A stretch of DNA of 64,000 nucleotides, from NCBI RefSeq assembly GCF_001648555.1, contig NZ_LQXM01000030.1, positions 372,001 through 436,000 on the forward strand. Reading direction: 5' to 3'. The DNA comes from Rossellomorea aquimaris TF-12 (GTDB taxonomy: Bacteria; Bacillota; Bacilli; Bacillales; Bacillaceae_B). Positions 1 to 8,426 of the stretch are shown one piece after another. The first letter of the stretch is position 1; each line of letters starts with the position of its first letter. A program made the position numbers and the translations under genes. The notes beneath the pieces were generated by a model. It had not been told where the DNA came from. It saw nothing but the letters and a program-made list of their open reading frames with translations, and did not search any database.

Positions 1-54
1 AATCCACAGAGACATCTGTGTAAGCAGGATCTAAATTCAAACTTTCTAAATTGA

Positions 55-294
55 TTAGTGCTTGGAATGGTGTATAGCCTTATTAGCCATGTGAACAGCT
101 TCTTTCGGCACATATACTTGATAAGTGGAGGCAAATCCATACCCTCCTCTTTCTCCTCCTCCAGAACTAATCGTTTTAGTTTTATACTTCACTCCTTTAT
201 TCTGTAGTCTTCCGATTATGTTAGAGTATTCTCCTACTTCTTGAGTAGAGTAATTCAGTTCCCATTTATTGAAAATTTTTTTAAGGTTGAACAT
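55..294 (-). CDS. Small conserved-looking hypothetical protein
   Basis: A 79-residue cytosolic protein with no signal peptide or membrane segment. The N-terminal part is basic and is followed by a beta-alpha pattern, a Gly-rich turn (SSGGGERGGYGF, about residues 43-54) and a C-terminal segment YQVYVPKEAVHMANKA. The overall layout resembles small DUF2007-like regulatory folds, but this is a weak impression and no function can be given. The start is supported by GGGAGA six bases before the ATG. It points the same way as the ABC-F gene but lies downstream of that gene's terminator, so it probably has its own promoter in the 295-370 gap. Confidence 0.6.
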   Translation of the reverse strand: MFNLKKIFNKWELNYSTQEVGEYSNIIGRLQNKGVKYKTKTISSGGGERGGYGFASTYQVYVPKEAVHMANKAIHHSKH

Positions 295-374
295 ACTAAA
301 TCTCCCATTAATTTGACATAATATTCTGCCATTATATAACTATGTCAATTTTAACATATTTTTCCTAACAATAT

Positions 375-413
375 AATAAAAGCAGTGGGTAAATTGAAAC
401 CCACTGCTTTTAT
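375..413 (-). terminator. Intrinsic terminator of the ABC-F gene
   Basis: The arms AGCAGTGGGT and ACCCACTGCT enclose an 8-nt loop and are flanked by A and T runs. It lies just after the ABC-F stop codon. Confidence 0.85.
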
Positions 414-421
414 CGCTTTGA

Positions 422-2305
422 TTATAACAATTCCTCTAGCTGTTCATATTTTTTATCTCGTTCCTTTTCCATCCTTTCTTTTTCTGTGTAAAGCTCTTGG
501 AGGGTATTTATATCTTCCTGCACTAATAATTTTTCCTCAATTAACAAGATTTCTTCTTCTAATCCCTCAAGCTCTCTTTCTAAATGCCCCATTGAAAAAA
601 GCTTATTCTTAGGTTCAACTTTCTTTTCCACAGTCTTCTCTGTCTTCTTCAACTCTACAACGGGTTCTTCCTGCGGTAACAATTCATGAAGCTTTTCCTT
701 TGCCCAGCTGTATGGTCCTTCAAAGGAAAAGAGCTTGTTGCTATGAATCCAGTAGGTTTTCTTAAACAGCTTATTTAAAAAATAGCGATCATGGGAAACA
801 GCTAATATGGTTCCTTTAAAGTCTTCTAACGCATCCTCTAATACTTCTCTGGAATCGATATCGAGATGATTGGTTGGCTCATCCAGGACTAAAAAGTTAA
901 TATCCTGATGCATAAGCTGAGCTAATCTTAGCCTCATTTTTTCTCCTCCGCTTAGCTGTCCAACCTTTCTAAACACATTGGGACCATAAAAGAGAAACCT
1001 GGCTAGAATGTGACGGGCATCTCCTTCTGCTACGGGAACTTCTTCCCTGAACGCGTCAATTAACCGGGCATTAGGGTCAGCAACAGTAAAGTGTTGCGAT
1101 AGATAACCAAGCTTTACATTGCTTCCGATTTTCACCTCTCCACTGTCAGGGGATTGTTGCTCTAAAAGCATTTTCACGATGGTGGATTTGCCTGTTCCAT
1201 TTTGTCCAACAATGGCCGTTCGATCCTTGAAATGGACAAGGATATTCGCTTCATTAAATAAAGATTTTTCTCCAAATGCTTTTGAAACATCCTTCATGGA
1301 AAAGACAACTTTCCCACTTCGATCAGTTTCTTCAAATTCTAACCCCATTTTCTTGCGATCTAAGATAGGGCGCTTAATTTTCTCCATTCTTTCTAATGCC
1401 CGTTCCATATTGCGAGCTCGTTTGTGCAAGGCTTCATTGGGAGGATTGGCTTGGTTTGCCCACTCTCTCAGCCTTTTGATGGCTTCTTTCATTTTCTTTA
1501 TTTTCTTCTGCTGCTCTTGATACACTTGGAATTCAATCATCAAGCGTTCTTCCTTCTCTTTTACAAAACCAGAATAATTGGTGTGGTATATGGTTAGCTC
1601 TCCGTCTTCCAGGTCAAACACCTTCGTGATGATATGATCAAGGAAATAGCGGTCATGGGAAATGCATACGACGGTGCCATCATAATCCTTTAAAAATTCT
1701 TCCAGCCACTCAACCGCTCCAATATCTAAATGATTCGTCGGCTCATCAAGTAGTAATAAATCAGGATTTTGAAGAAGTATTAGACCTAAGCAAAGCTTCG
1801 TTTGTTCTCCGCCACTACACTGATTGAAGTCCATTTCTAACAGATTATTGACTTCTAATCCATTGACAATTTTTGAGATATTCGAGTCAATCTCATATCC
1901 TCCAGATAAGGTAAAATGATCCTGCAATTTTCCGTACTCCTCCAGCAGCCCATTGAGAAGATCAGGGTTTTCTTCCTTCCCCATTTGTGCTTCTAATTCT
2001 TTCAAACGTTCCTCTGTTCGTAACAAGTCTTTGAATGCAGAGCGTAATACATCAATTCCTTTCGTCCCTTCTGGATATTGAGGAATCTGAGCGAGATAAC
2101 CAATCTTTGCTCCTTTTTTCATATGGATCTGACCTTGGTCAGGAGTCTCTACACCTGATAATAATTTAAAAATGGTTGTTTTCCCTGTTCCATTTCGACC
2201 GACAAGGCCGATTCGTGATCCTTCTGGTATTTCAAAAGATAAGTTTTCAAATATTAAATGACCACCAAACATTTTACTTAATTGTTGTGCACTACATAGT
2301 ATCAT
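422..2305 (-). CDS. ABC-F family ATPase, possible ribosome-protection (antibiotic resistance) type
   Basis: A soluble protein of 627 residues with two ABC ATPase domains and no membrane segment, which defines the ABC-F class of ribosome-associated ATPases. Domain 1 has Walker A GRNGTGKTT (about residue 37), signature CSGGEQ and Walker B LLLLDEPTNHLD. Domain 2 has GQNGTGKST, LSGGEK and FLVLDEPTNHLD. The inter-domain arm (about 245-330) is long, charged and helical. The tail after residue 545 is a Glu/Lys-rich coiled coil, as in YfmR/YdiF-like members. Housekeeping and drug-resistance ABC-F proteins cannot be separated by motif alone. The leader-peptide and terminator arrangement upstream favours an antibiotic-inducible resistance factor, as known for vmlR and vga-type genes. 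The start ATG has GGAAGAGG just upstream. Confidence 0.85.
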   Translation of the reverse strand: MILCSAQQLSKMFGGHLIFENLSFEIPEGSRIGLVGRNGTGKTTIFKLLSGVETPDQGQIHMKKGAKIGYLAQIPQYPEGTKGIDVLRSAFKDLLRTEERLKELEAQMGKEENPDLLNGLLEEYGKLQDHFTLSGGYEIDSNISKIVNGLEVNNLLEMDFNQCSGGEQTKLCLGLILLQNPDLLLLDEPTNHLDIGAVEWLEEFLKDYDGTVVCISHDRYFLDHIITKVFDLEDGELTIYHTNYSGFVKEKEERLMIEFQVYQEQQKKIKKMKEAIKRLREWANQANPPNEALHKRARNMERALERMEKIKRPILDRKKMGLEFEETDRSGKVVFSMKDVSKAFGEKSLFNEANILVHFKDRTAIVGQNGTGKSTIVKMLLEQQSPDSGEVKIGSNVKLGYLSQHFTVADPNARLIDAFREEVPVAEGDARHILARFLFYGPNVFRKVGQLSGGEKMRLRLAQLMHQDINFLVLDEPTNHLDIDSREVLEDALEDFKGTILAVSHDRYFLNKLFKKTYWIHSNKLFSFEGPYSWAKEKLHELLPQEEPVVELKKTEKTVEKKVEPKNKLFSMGHLERELEGLEEEILLIEEKLLVQEDINTLQELYTEKERMEKERDKKYEQLEELL

Positions 2306-2357
2306 TTTCCTCTTCCTTTCACCGGTTCAAAATAAGGAGTAAGAGGATCTCGCAAAT

Positions 2358-2398
2358 ATAAAAAATAGCCAGATGTAAGCGAAGGCTCACTTCTGGCT
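2358..2398 (-). terminator. Leader terminator 2 (attenuator) of the ABC-F gene
   Basis: In the transcript, AGCCAGA pairs with TCTGGCT and an inner AGC pairs with GCT around a CTTC loop, followed by ATTTTTTATA. It lies about 55-95 nt upstream of the ABC-F start and inside its leader, so it must be read through for expression. Confidence 0.7.
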
Positions 2399-2411
2399 AT
2401 AAAAGAGCATG

Positions 2412-2434
2412 AAAAAAGAGAGCATCCGCCCTCT
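2412..2434 (-). terminator. Leader terminator 1 (attenuator) of the ABC-F gene
   Basis: In the transcript, AGAGGGC and GCTCTCT form a 7-bp stem around a GGAT loop, followed directly by a T tract. It lies between the leader peptide stop and the second leader terminator, giving two intrinsic terminators in tandem before the coding region. Confidence 0.65.
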
Positions 2435-2495
2435 TTCCATTTCCTTATAGAAAAGTTACTGGAATTGAGACCTCTTACCGTTCAAGTATTCATAT

Positions 2496-2609
2496 TCATT
2501 TGCTAAAAAAGGGCATACGTGTCCCTTTGAATGCAAATACATGAAAAATTGCACGGCACATATGAATAAAGTCTAAAAACTTACCACGCAATCCTACTGA
2601 ACGATTCAT
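2496..2609 (-). CDS. 37-residue leader peptide upstream of the ABC-F gene
   Basis: A short frame starts at ATG 2609 behind a near-ideal ribosome site (AAGGAGGTGG, about 8 nt spacing) and ends with TGA at 2496-2498. The peptide is basic and aromatic, beginning MNRSVGLRGKFLDF and ending TRMPFFSK. It lies between the promoter at 2654-2683 and the two leader terminators. The likely role, by analogy with ribosome-mediated attenuation of Erm and ABC-F genes, is that drug-stalled translation changes leader folding and prevents termination. The reading frame and ribosome site are seen directly; the regulatory role is inferred. Confidence 0.65.
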   Translation of the reverse strand: MNRSVGLRGKFLDFIHMCRAIFHVFAFKGTRMPFFSK

Positions 2610-2653
2610 CTCAATTCCACCTCCTTTTCATTAAAACGATTATTTATATTGTT

Positions 2654-2683
2654 ATTATATAATTTTTCAGAATGCTTTTGCAA
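2654..2683 (-). promoter_or_regulatory. Sigma-A promoter of the ABC-F leader
   Basis: TTGCAA, an 18-nt spacer, then TATAAT. It lies immediately after the stop codon of the DUF2339 gene and predicts a leader RNA of about 340 nt. Confidence 0.65.
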
Positions 2684-2689
2684 CTTGTT

Positions 2690-4348
2690 TTATGTCTTTT
2701 TGTATAGTACTCTCGATAGAATTAGTCCAATTACACCAATTGGAATCAGGATCATCGCTCGAATCGTAAAGTCTAGGAAGACTAAATCGGCTAAGAAAAA
2801 TTTTACTAAAGCCAACCCTAAAAAGCCGATTCCTACCCATCGATAAAAGACATCCTTTTTGCTTTCTCCAACAATCAAGTACACGATAGAAAAAGCTGCG
2901 ATGGCTACTGTAAACGCAGTGGTTCGCGGTGTGTAATCCCAACCAATCACAATGAAGTCTGTTGTCCTTAAGACTAAGAAAAATACTAAACCTGTTAACA
3001 CTGTTTTAATAGCGACAATTGAAACATTTAAGAACGAAGAATCTCTTTTATTGTAATAGGTAAATAAATAGGTGTAGCCAAAGGCTAGTGCAAAAATGGG
3101 CAGCTCCTTTGATAAGAAGTCTTCTGATGTTCCCACCAACACCCCTAAGAACGAAAACATGATTAATAAATAAGAACCTGCTAACCCTAAGTAGCTCTCT
3201 CTTCTCCCCGACAACCAAAGTAAAGCCATGGCTTCAACAGCAATCAAAACAAACGTCCACTCATAATCGAATAGCTCAAATACAAACAGAATCAATTGAA
3301 GGAATCCAAGTACCAGCAATACATCCTTCGTCTGTTTCTTTTCCTTCGGCTCTACATAAGAAATCCCGATATATAGTCCAGCCAGTATTCCATAATAATA
3401 AAGAGGAATTTCTGTATAGATTGTATTTAATAAACTAAGTAAAATAAAGCTTCCAGAAGCAAGAGCCGGAATCATCTCTGCACTAACACGTTCATCTCGA
3501 TTTAACACAATTAAGAATAAGATGTAGGCATGTTGAATCGCAAATGGAATAAAGACCGTAAAGGTAATCTCCCCTACACCAAAGGATGCGAAGAAAAACA
3601 GAGAAAAATACAGTAAGTAATAATGAATATTCCATGCAAAACGATAACGTTTCATTGTGCTGAAGGTCATTAAAATGAAAAACAGAACTAACTCATAGCC
3701 ATAGAATAACCACTCATTTCGTTCATCTCCTGCAAAAATAAATGGGAACAAATATGCACCTATACCGATTAAGCAAAGAATAAGCTCGGACCCGTGTTTA
3801 TGAGATAACCATAGTCCCGCTGAAATAATGAGAATTAGTAAAAGATTCGTTCCGATTCCACCAATGTATCCGTAAAGAACATTAGCTGAAAACAAAGTAA
3901 TAACCCCAAGGACAATACTTCCTGACAATAAAGTCACGCCTAGCTTACGTTGGTCTTTAATGGATCGCTCCCCTAAAACATACATTACGATACTGATCAG
4001 TGCACCGGTAAGAACCCTTAAACTCGGCGTAATCCACCCATTTTGAGAAGCAGCCATGAATCCCCACACACTACCAATTAATAATACGAACAAAAATACT
4101 TTCGGCAGCCACCATTCAACAGAGAAGTCAAAGGTCTCTTTGTCTTTAGTGAAATCACTCGATTCTGTTTGGTTTTTCATTGGAAACACAGTACTTGCCT
4201 TAAGAACCTCTCTCTGTTGAACGTGAGAATGATCTTCACCTGTCTCACTCTCACTTTTCACACTCATTAACTGCCTCTTAACAGAATATAATTCTCTCTC
4301 TAAGGAATGAATACGCCTTTCCAACTGTTCAAACTCTTCTTTTTCCAT
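2690..4348 (-). CDS. DUF2339 multi-pass membrane protein
   Basis: A 552-residue protein. Residues 1-35 form a charged coiled coil (EEFEQLERRIHSLEREL), followed by a polar linker to about 85 and then about 13-14 hydrophobic segments to the C terminus. This layout, an N-terminal coiled coil followed by a long run of helices, is that of the DUF2339 family of predicted bacterial membrane proteins; its function is unknown. The start is supported by AGGGGGTG upstream. No terminator separates its end from the promoter of the ABC-F leader, so read-through into that leader is possible. Confidence 0.75.
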   Translation of the reverse strand: MEKEEFEQLERRIHSLERELYSVKRQLMSVKSESETGEDHSHVQQREVLKASTVFPMKNQTESSDFTKDKETFDFSVEWWLPKVFLFVLLIGSVWGFMAASQNGWITPSLRVLTGALISIVMYVLGERSIKDQRKLGVTLLSGSIVLGVITLFSANVLYGYIGGIGTNLLLILIISAGLWLSHKHGSELILCLIGIGAYLFPFIFAGDERNEWLFYGYELVLFFILMTFSTMKRYRFAWNIHYYLLYFSLFFFASFGVGEITFTVFIPFAIQHAYILFLIVLNRDERVSAEMIPALASGSFILLSLLNTIYTEIPLYYYGILAGLYIGISYVEPKEKKQTKDVLLVLGFLQLILFVFELFDYEWTFVLIAVEAMALLWLSGRRESYLGLAGSYLLIMFSFLGVLVGTSEDFLSKELPIFALAFGYTYLFTYYNKRDSSFLNVSIVAIKTVLTGLVFFLVLRTTDFIVIGWDYTPRTTAFTVAIAAFSIVYLIVGESKKDVFYRWVGIGFLGLALVKFFLADLVFLDFTIRAMILIPIGVIGLILSRVLYKKT

Positions 4349-4571
4349 CCCTACACCCCCTTGATGTTATTTTACAATAAAAGTGTAATATTTTCCTTTT
4401 ATTTTTTTGAAAAATAGAAAAATATTATGAATGGATTAGAAAGATCTCTTTTACAGCAAAACAAAAAGCTTCATACGTTAAAAGTAACGCGTTCAGTTTG
4501 GAGTATAAAGTTATAGCACAATGGATATAGCATCCGAATGAACCAATAAAATCACACTATAGTTAGCACTG
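4349..4571. other. AT-rich intergenic segment with a tRNA-like fragment
   Basis: No credible gene was seen. Positions 4514-4537 read like the D-arm region of a tRNA-Arg (21 of 24 bases as I recall that arm) but no T-arm or acceptor stem follows, so at most this is a decayed fragment. Confidence 0.3.
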
Positions 4572-4613
4572 AATAAAAACGCTCAGAAATTTTAATCTCC
4601 GAGCGTTTTTATT
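4572..4613 (-). terminator. Bidirectional intrinsic terminator
   Basis: The perfect arms AATAAAAACGCTC and GAGCGTTTTTATT enclose a 16-nt loop. It lies 40 nt after the stop of the 153-residue hypothetical gene. Confidence 0.85.
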
Positions 4614-4652
4614 CAGGTTTTATTCAATTCATCCCGTGAACAATTCTCATTT

Positions 4653-5114
4653 TTAATTGATAGGAGGATTATATTTTTCAATTAAATCATTCCATGAACC
4701 ATTAAAACCTGTCCATTGACCGTTCTCGAATATTCCTAACACTTCACCTTTTCCTGATATAAATTTAATTATCATATCATCGTCTTTATACGTAGTTATT
4801 GGAAATTTAACTTTTATAGATTTGATTTGATTATTCTCTCCTAAAAACATTTCGTAATCAGAAGCATCATCAAGACCTTTTAGCACTTCATCGCCTATCA
4901 ATGAATATTTCATTGAGTGACGCAATTCCTGAGCCAATCTCATTTGTTGATACAAAGTCTGAAATATTTCGTCAAAAGTTATGACTTTTGTTTCGTTTGT
5001 AACTTTTTTATTATTGTTGAATGAATACAGTTTTGTATGAGCCACTATTTGCGATAGATTTGCCAATATGAGGATTAGAATGACCACACCCAATATGATA
5101 CTCAGTTTTTTCAT
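4653..5114 (-). CDS. Hypothetical membrane-anchored protein
   Basis: A 153-residue protein with a single strongly hydrophobic N-terminal segment (residues 4-24, ILGVVILILILANLSQIVA), acting as an uncleaved anchor or signal peptide, and then a soluble, mostly polar extracytoplasmic domain. That domain has no Cys and no motif I recognise; it ends with a short aromatic region around GQWTGFNGSWNDLIEKY. It is monocistronic, bounded by its own terminator downstream and by the YitT-family terminator upstream. The start has AGGGGA about 8 nt upstream. Function unknown. Confidence 0.65.
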   Translation of the reverse strand: MKKLSIILGVVILILILANLSQIVAHTKLYSFNNNKKVTNETKVITFDEIFQTLYQQMRLAQELRHSMKYSLIGDEVLKGLDDASDYEMFLGENNQIKSIKVKFPITTYKDDDMIIKFISGKGEVLGIFENGQWTGFNGSWNDLIEKYNPPIN

Positions 5115-5255
5115 GGATTTGTTCCCCTATCTTTATCATGATTGTTGCCTTTTTAATACAACTCTACTGCCAGATAGTTTAAGTACAATTATTATTCATA
5201 TTATCACTTTAACATAAATATCCATTTCGCTTGTTGTTTGAAATCAACTAAACCA

Positions 5256-5294
5256 ATAAAAATAAGCAGTCCCATTTGTTACTTGGACTGCTTA
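5256..5294 (-). terminator. Intrinsic terminator of the YitT-family gene
   Basis: TAAGCAGTCC and GGACTGCTTA form a 10-bp stem around a 12-nt loop, followed on the minus strand by TTTTTATT. Confidence 0.85.
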
Positions 5295-5341
5295 AAGTTT
5301 TATTATTTTATTTTTTGTCTAAAAGGATGATGCTTTTCCAT

Positions 5342-6190
5342 CTATGCCAATCTCTTAAAGTTTTGTCCTAATATCTCATTCATCGTATGAACGGTGATAA
5401 AGGCTCGATTATCCACTTCAGTAATGTACCCTTTCAGTTTAGAAAAGTCTTTACGTCCAAGAATGGTCGTGATGACTTCTTTCTGATCTGATGTAAAGGC
5501 TCCAGTTGCCGTATGGATCGTGGCACCTTTCCCTAATTCATGTACGATATAGGATTTGATTTCATCGCTATATGCGCTGATGATCACTATTTCTTTATTT
5601 GAGTTAAATTGCTGCAATGCGTAATCAATGACAAGTCCGTTTAAGATTACTCCAAAGAATGCGTACATTCCGACTTGTGGACCGAACAGAACAGCAGAAG
5701 ATAAAGCGATAGCTAAATCCGCTAACAGTACTCCTCGTCCTACTTCAATATTAAAATATTTATTAAAGATCAAGGCAACAATATCCGTTCCACCTGTTGA
5801 GGCTTGCTGATTGAAAACAATCGCCATGCCGATTGCGGCAATACACTGACCGATAATTAACTGTATGAGTATATCATCACTTAATGCTTGATTCATTGGT
5901 GCGAATCGTTCTAATATCCACACATAAAAAGAAAGGGCAAAGCTTGCATAAATCGTTTTGGCACCGAAATTGAAGCCAAGAAAGATAACACCAACGATAA
6001 ACAGTACGATATTCGTTATGATCATAAAGGTTCCTAAAGACAGTCCTGGGAACAGATCATTTAGAATAATCGACAATCCACTTACTCCTCCTGTCGCTAA
6101 ATTATTAGGCGATAAGAAAAAGTGAACATTTACTGAAACAAGAAATGCACCTAAATTCATCATTAAGAAAGAAAAGATTCTTTGTCGCAT
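5342..6190 (-). CDS. YitT family membrane protein (DUF161/DUF2179)
   Basis: About 282 residues. Five or six hydrophobic segments fill residues 5-195 and include the conserved NNLATGGVSGLSIIL loop near residue 30 and a QQASTGGTDIVA segment near 130. A soluble C-terminal domain (about 210-275) of the DUF2179 type follows. Bacillus genomes carry several paralogues (yitT, ypjC, yqfU, yvjA, yxkD); their substrate is not established. An in-frame GTG lies directly before the ATG used here; the ATG has the better spacing (8 nt) from AAAGGAGG. Monocistronic. Confidence 0.85.
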   Translation of the reverse strand: MRQRIFSFLMMNLGAFLVSVNVHFFLSPNNLATGGVSGLSIILNDLFPGLSLGTFMIITNIVLFIVGVIFLGFNFGAKTIYASFALSFYVWILERFAPMNQALSDDILIQLIIGQCIAAIGMAIVFNQQASTGGTDIVALIFNKYFNIEVGRGVLLADLAIALSSAVLFGPQVGMYAFFGVILNGLVIDYALQQFNSNKEIVIISAYSDEIKSYIVHELGKGATIHTATGAFTSDQKEVITTILGRKDFSKLKGYITEVDNRAFITVHTMNEILGQNFKRLA

Positions 6191-6390
6191 CACCGCAACC
6201 TCCTTTATTAAATGTATTTTTTCGTTTTCCGTAAAAAGTTGAACAACGGGATTATAAAGCCCATTGAGACCCTTTGTAAAGGGAATACGGTTAAAAAAAT
6301 AAGGTTTAATAATTGTGAAAATTGAAAGGGTTTGCAGATGCGAGTCTGATAGGGTCCAGTTATTTTAACGTAAGAGCAGGTGTATCATAC

Positions 6391-6424
6391 AAAAAATCCC
6401 CTTCAAAGATGAAGAGGATTTTTT
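6391..6424 (-). terminator. Intrinsic terminator of the EamA transporter gene
   Basis: AAAAAATCCYCTTC-type arms surround a short loop and are followed by T6. The hairpin begins at the last base of the stop codon. Confidence 0.8.
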
Positions 6425-7323
6425 CAACTAAACTGTTTTCGTGAATGAGTCGTTTTGAATTGAAGCTGTGGTATGGCAATCCCGAGGAGAATTAGAAAAA
6501 TACCTATAAACTGTAGCAATGCTACATGTTCATGAAGAATCCACATTGCCGCCAGGATTGCAGCCGGTAATTCTGCTGCCCCAACAATGGTAGATATACT
6601 TGAATCTAAATGAGGTGTTCCCACTGCAAAAAAAATGACAGGAAGAATACTTCCGAATATAGCCACTAGCAGGCCAAAGTCTGCCATTTCAATGATTCCA
6701 ACCGGCTCTTGTATAAAGGAAGGCTGAAAAGCAAGAAAGACGACGATTACACCACCCAATGTTATCACCATGCTTTTTTGTATGGTTGGTACTCCTTTGG
6801 CTACCTTTCCACTAAAAAAAAGAAATAAGGCAAAGGTGATGGCTGCAACAAAACCGTAGAAAATTCCTAATATGTTCCCACTCCATTGAAATCCGCCTGG
6901 AGCACCAACTCCTCCAGCGAGCAAAGTTCCCATCCATAAAAGTAGAACAGAAACGAGTTTTTTAGTGCTCGGCCATTTCTTCATGTATATCGATTCAATT
7001 ACCAGTCCGATCCAAGTAAATTGAAATAACATCACCACTGCAATGGACGCAGGAACTTCATGAAGACTAAGCCCGTAAAAAATCCCGGTAATACTTAGAA
7101 GAATCCCAATTCCAAGAAGTGAATTCAACTGCTTCATGGATAATTTTACTTTTTTGGTAAATAGAAAGGCTAAGCAAAGCATTATTAACCCAAATAAATA
7201 TTGAATCCCCGTTACTTCTGTTACTGTGTAGCCTTTAGCAAATCCTATTTTTACCACAGCAGCATGAATACCATAGCTGCTTGCTCCGATTAACACACAA
7301 AGGGCTGCATGTAAGGGTTTCAA
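6424..7323 (-). CDS. EamA-family (DMT superfamily) transporter
   Basis: A 299-residue integral membrane protein with ten predicted helices in two similar halves, the layout of EamA drug/metabolite permeases. The two conserved half-repeats begin around SYGIHAAVVKIGF (residue 16) and GIFYGFVAAITFALFLF (residue 154). A substrate cannot be inferred. The start codon is TTG, chosen because GGGGGAG lies just upstream and the protein begins with the usual short N terminus before helix 1. Monocistronic, with its own terminator. Confidence 0.8.
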   Translation of the reverse strand: MKPLHAALCVLIGASSYGIHAAVVKIGFAKGYTVTEVTGIQYLFGLIMLCLAFLFTKKVKLSMKQLNSLLGIGILLSITGIFYGLSLHEVPASIAVVMLFQFTWIGLVIESIYMKKWPSTKKLVSVLLLWMGTLLAGGVGAPGGFQWSGNILGIFYGFVAAITFALFLFFSGKVAKGVPTIQKSMVITLGGVIVVFLAFQPSFIQEPVGIIEMADFGLLVAIFGSILPVIFFAVGTPHLDSSISTIVGAAELPAAILAAMWILHEHVALLQFIGIFLILLGIAIPQLQFKTTHSRKQFS

Positions 7324-7539
7324 TCCTACTCCCCCTCTCCATTCTCTCTCGCAAGTATAATGCCTTGTTGTTTATTTCGGCAATAGAAATATTAATGTCT
7401 TTTTCTTGATCACCTTGATGCTCTCCCCACTCTAATAATAAAGCTCTTTTCAAAGTGTCCAGTAGTCAATTTTAGCTTTTATAATAGAAATGTTTTTTCT
7501 TTCGATTGTATTTTGTGACTATTGTTGCGAAAAGAGCCT

Positions 7540-7573
7540 AAATAAAAGAACGATCCTTCATTCAGGATCGTTC
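7540..7573 (-). terminator. Intrinsic terminator of queF
   Basis: GAACGATCCT and AGGATCGTTC enclose a 6-nt loop, followed on the minus strand by TTTTATTT, directly after the queF stop. Confidence 0.85.
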
Positions 7574-7580
7574 CTCACTC

Positions 7581-8078
7581 TTATCGATTATCTATCTTTT
7601 CAGGATACAAGTCGTGATTCATTAAACGGTGGTCTGCCATTGTTTCGTATTTCGTACCCGGCTTCCCGTAGTTACAATATGGATCAATGCTGATTCCACC
7701 ACGTGGAGTGAACTTTCCCCATACCTCAATGTAGCGTGGGTCCATTAATTCTATCAAATCGTTCATGATAATATTCATACAGTCTTCGTGGAAATCTCCA
7801 TGATTTCTAAAACTAAACAGATAGAGCTTCAATGATTTACTTTCAACCATCTTTTCACCAGGTATATAGCTGATGTAAATCGTTGCAAAGTCAGGCTGTC
7901 CTGTTTTTGGACAAAGGCTTGTAAACTCAGGACAATTGAACTTCACGAAATAGTCTCTGTTTGAATGTTTATTATCAAAGCTTTCCAGAATATGAGGAGC
8001 GTATTCAAATAAGTAATTCGTTCCTTGATTTCCTAATAATGATAGTTCTGTTAAATCTTCGTCTTTTCTTCCTGACAT
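7581..8078 (-). CDS. queF: NADPH-dependent 7-cyano-7-deazaguanine (preQ0) reductase
   Basis: Reduces the nitrile of preQ0 to the amine preQ1 in queuosine biosynthesis; cytosolic and unimodular (165 residues). The catalytic pair is visible: Cys56 in [11 protein letters not shown] and Asp63, matching Cys55 and Asp62 of the Bacillus subtilis enzyme as I recall it. The QueF signature [13 protein letters not shown] and the following HGDFHED are intact. It stands alone here, without queC/D/E, which must be elsewhere. A preQ1-I riboswitch, a strong promoter and a ribosome-site hairpin lie upstream, so feedback by its own product is expected. ATG is 7 nt after AGGGAGGA. Confidence 0.97.
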   Translation of the reverse strand: MSGRKDEDLTELSLLGNQGTNYLFEYAPHILESFDNKHSNRDYFVKFNCPEFTSLCPKTGQPDFATIYISYIPGEKMVESKSLKLYLFSFRNHGDFHEDCMNIIMNDLIELMDPRYIEVWGKFTPRGGISIDPYCNYGKPGTKYETMADHRLMNHDLYPEKIDNR

Positions 8079-8086
8079 GTAAAAAT

Positions 8087-8121
8087 CCTCCCTTTAAGTG
8101 CGACTCGAACTAAAGGAGGAC
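8087..8121 (-). promoter_or_regulatory. Hairpin hiding the queF ribosome site
   Basis: TCCTCCTTTA pairs with TAAAGGGAGGA across a 14-nt loop, with one bulged G. It occupies the queF Shine-Dalgarno sequence and is followed by T5, so it could act as a sequestering stem, a terminator or both. It is the likely output element of the preQ1 aptamer, although it is about 115 nt from it. Confidence 0.6.
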
Positions 8122-8235
8122 ATAGCATTTGCCTATGAATCATATATCAAGCTGTCATTTTGCAATTTCCTTTATTAGCTGTTAATCTTAAAGGATAATT
8201 GGCTTGAGTATTATGGCCTTTTTATTCATAGAACC

Positions 8236-8272
8236 ATAGTTTTTTATAGAGGGTAAATGCTATGAACCTCTC
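8236..8272 (-). promoter_or_regulatory. preQ1-I riboswitch aptamer
   Basis: The transcript contains AGAGGTTC, then ATAGC, then CCCTCTATAAAAAACTA, in the order and spacing of the preQ1-I consensus. P1 is AGAGG with CCTCT. The pseudoknot is extended here (CATAG with CTATG) and the A-rich J region AAAAAA is intact. It lies about 30 nt after the predicted transcription start and upstream of queF. Confidence 0.93.
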
Positions 8273-8307
8273 TCAATTTAAGAGTTACATCTATCTTTAC
8301 TGAGGTT

Positions 8308-8336
8308 ATCATATATAACAATTGAGAGAAAGTCAA
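8308..8336 (-). promoter_or_regulatory. Sigma-A promoter of queF
   Basis: TTGACT, a 17-nt spacer, TATGAT. It predicts a start near 8301, just before the preQ1 aptamer. Confidence 0.8.
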
Positions 8337-8426
8337 TTCCAATAAAAATCGTCAAAAATGATGAAGGATTTACATGATTTTTATTGAATATACTACTTGT
8401 ATTTTCACATTTCCAGGAGTGATGAA

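Noticed and set aside
1119-1520. A 133-codon open frame on the plus strand
   Set aside because: It lies wholly antisense to the ABC-F gene, whose motifs are unambiguous, and shows no ribosome site or protein-like composition.
4514-4571. An intact tRNA gene
   Set aside because: Only a D-arm-like stretch is present; there is no anticodon stem, T-arm or acceptor stem.
7235-7453. A 72-codon frame on the minus strand before the EamA gene
   Set aside because: It overlaps the start of the EamA gene in another frame, has a Cys/Arg-rich shadow-like C terminus and no good ribosome site.
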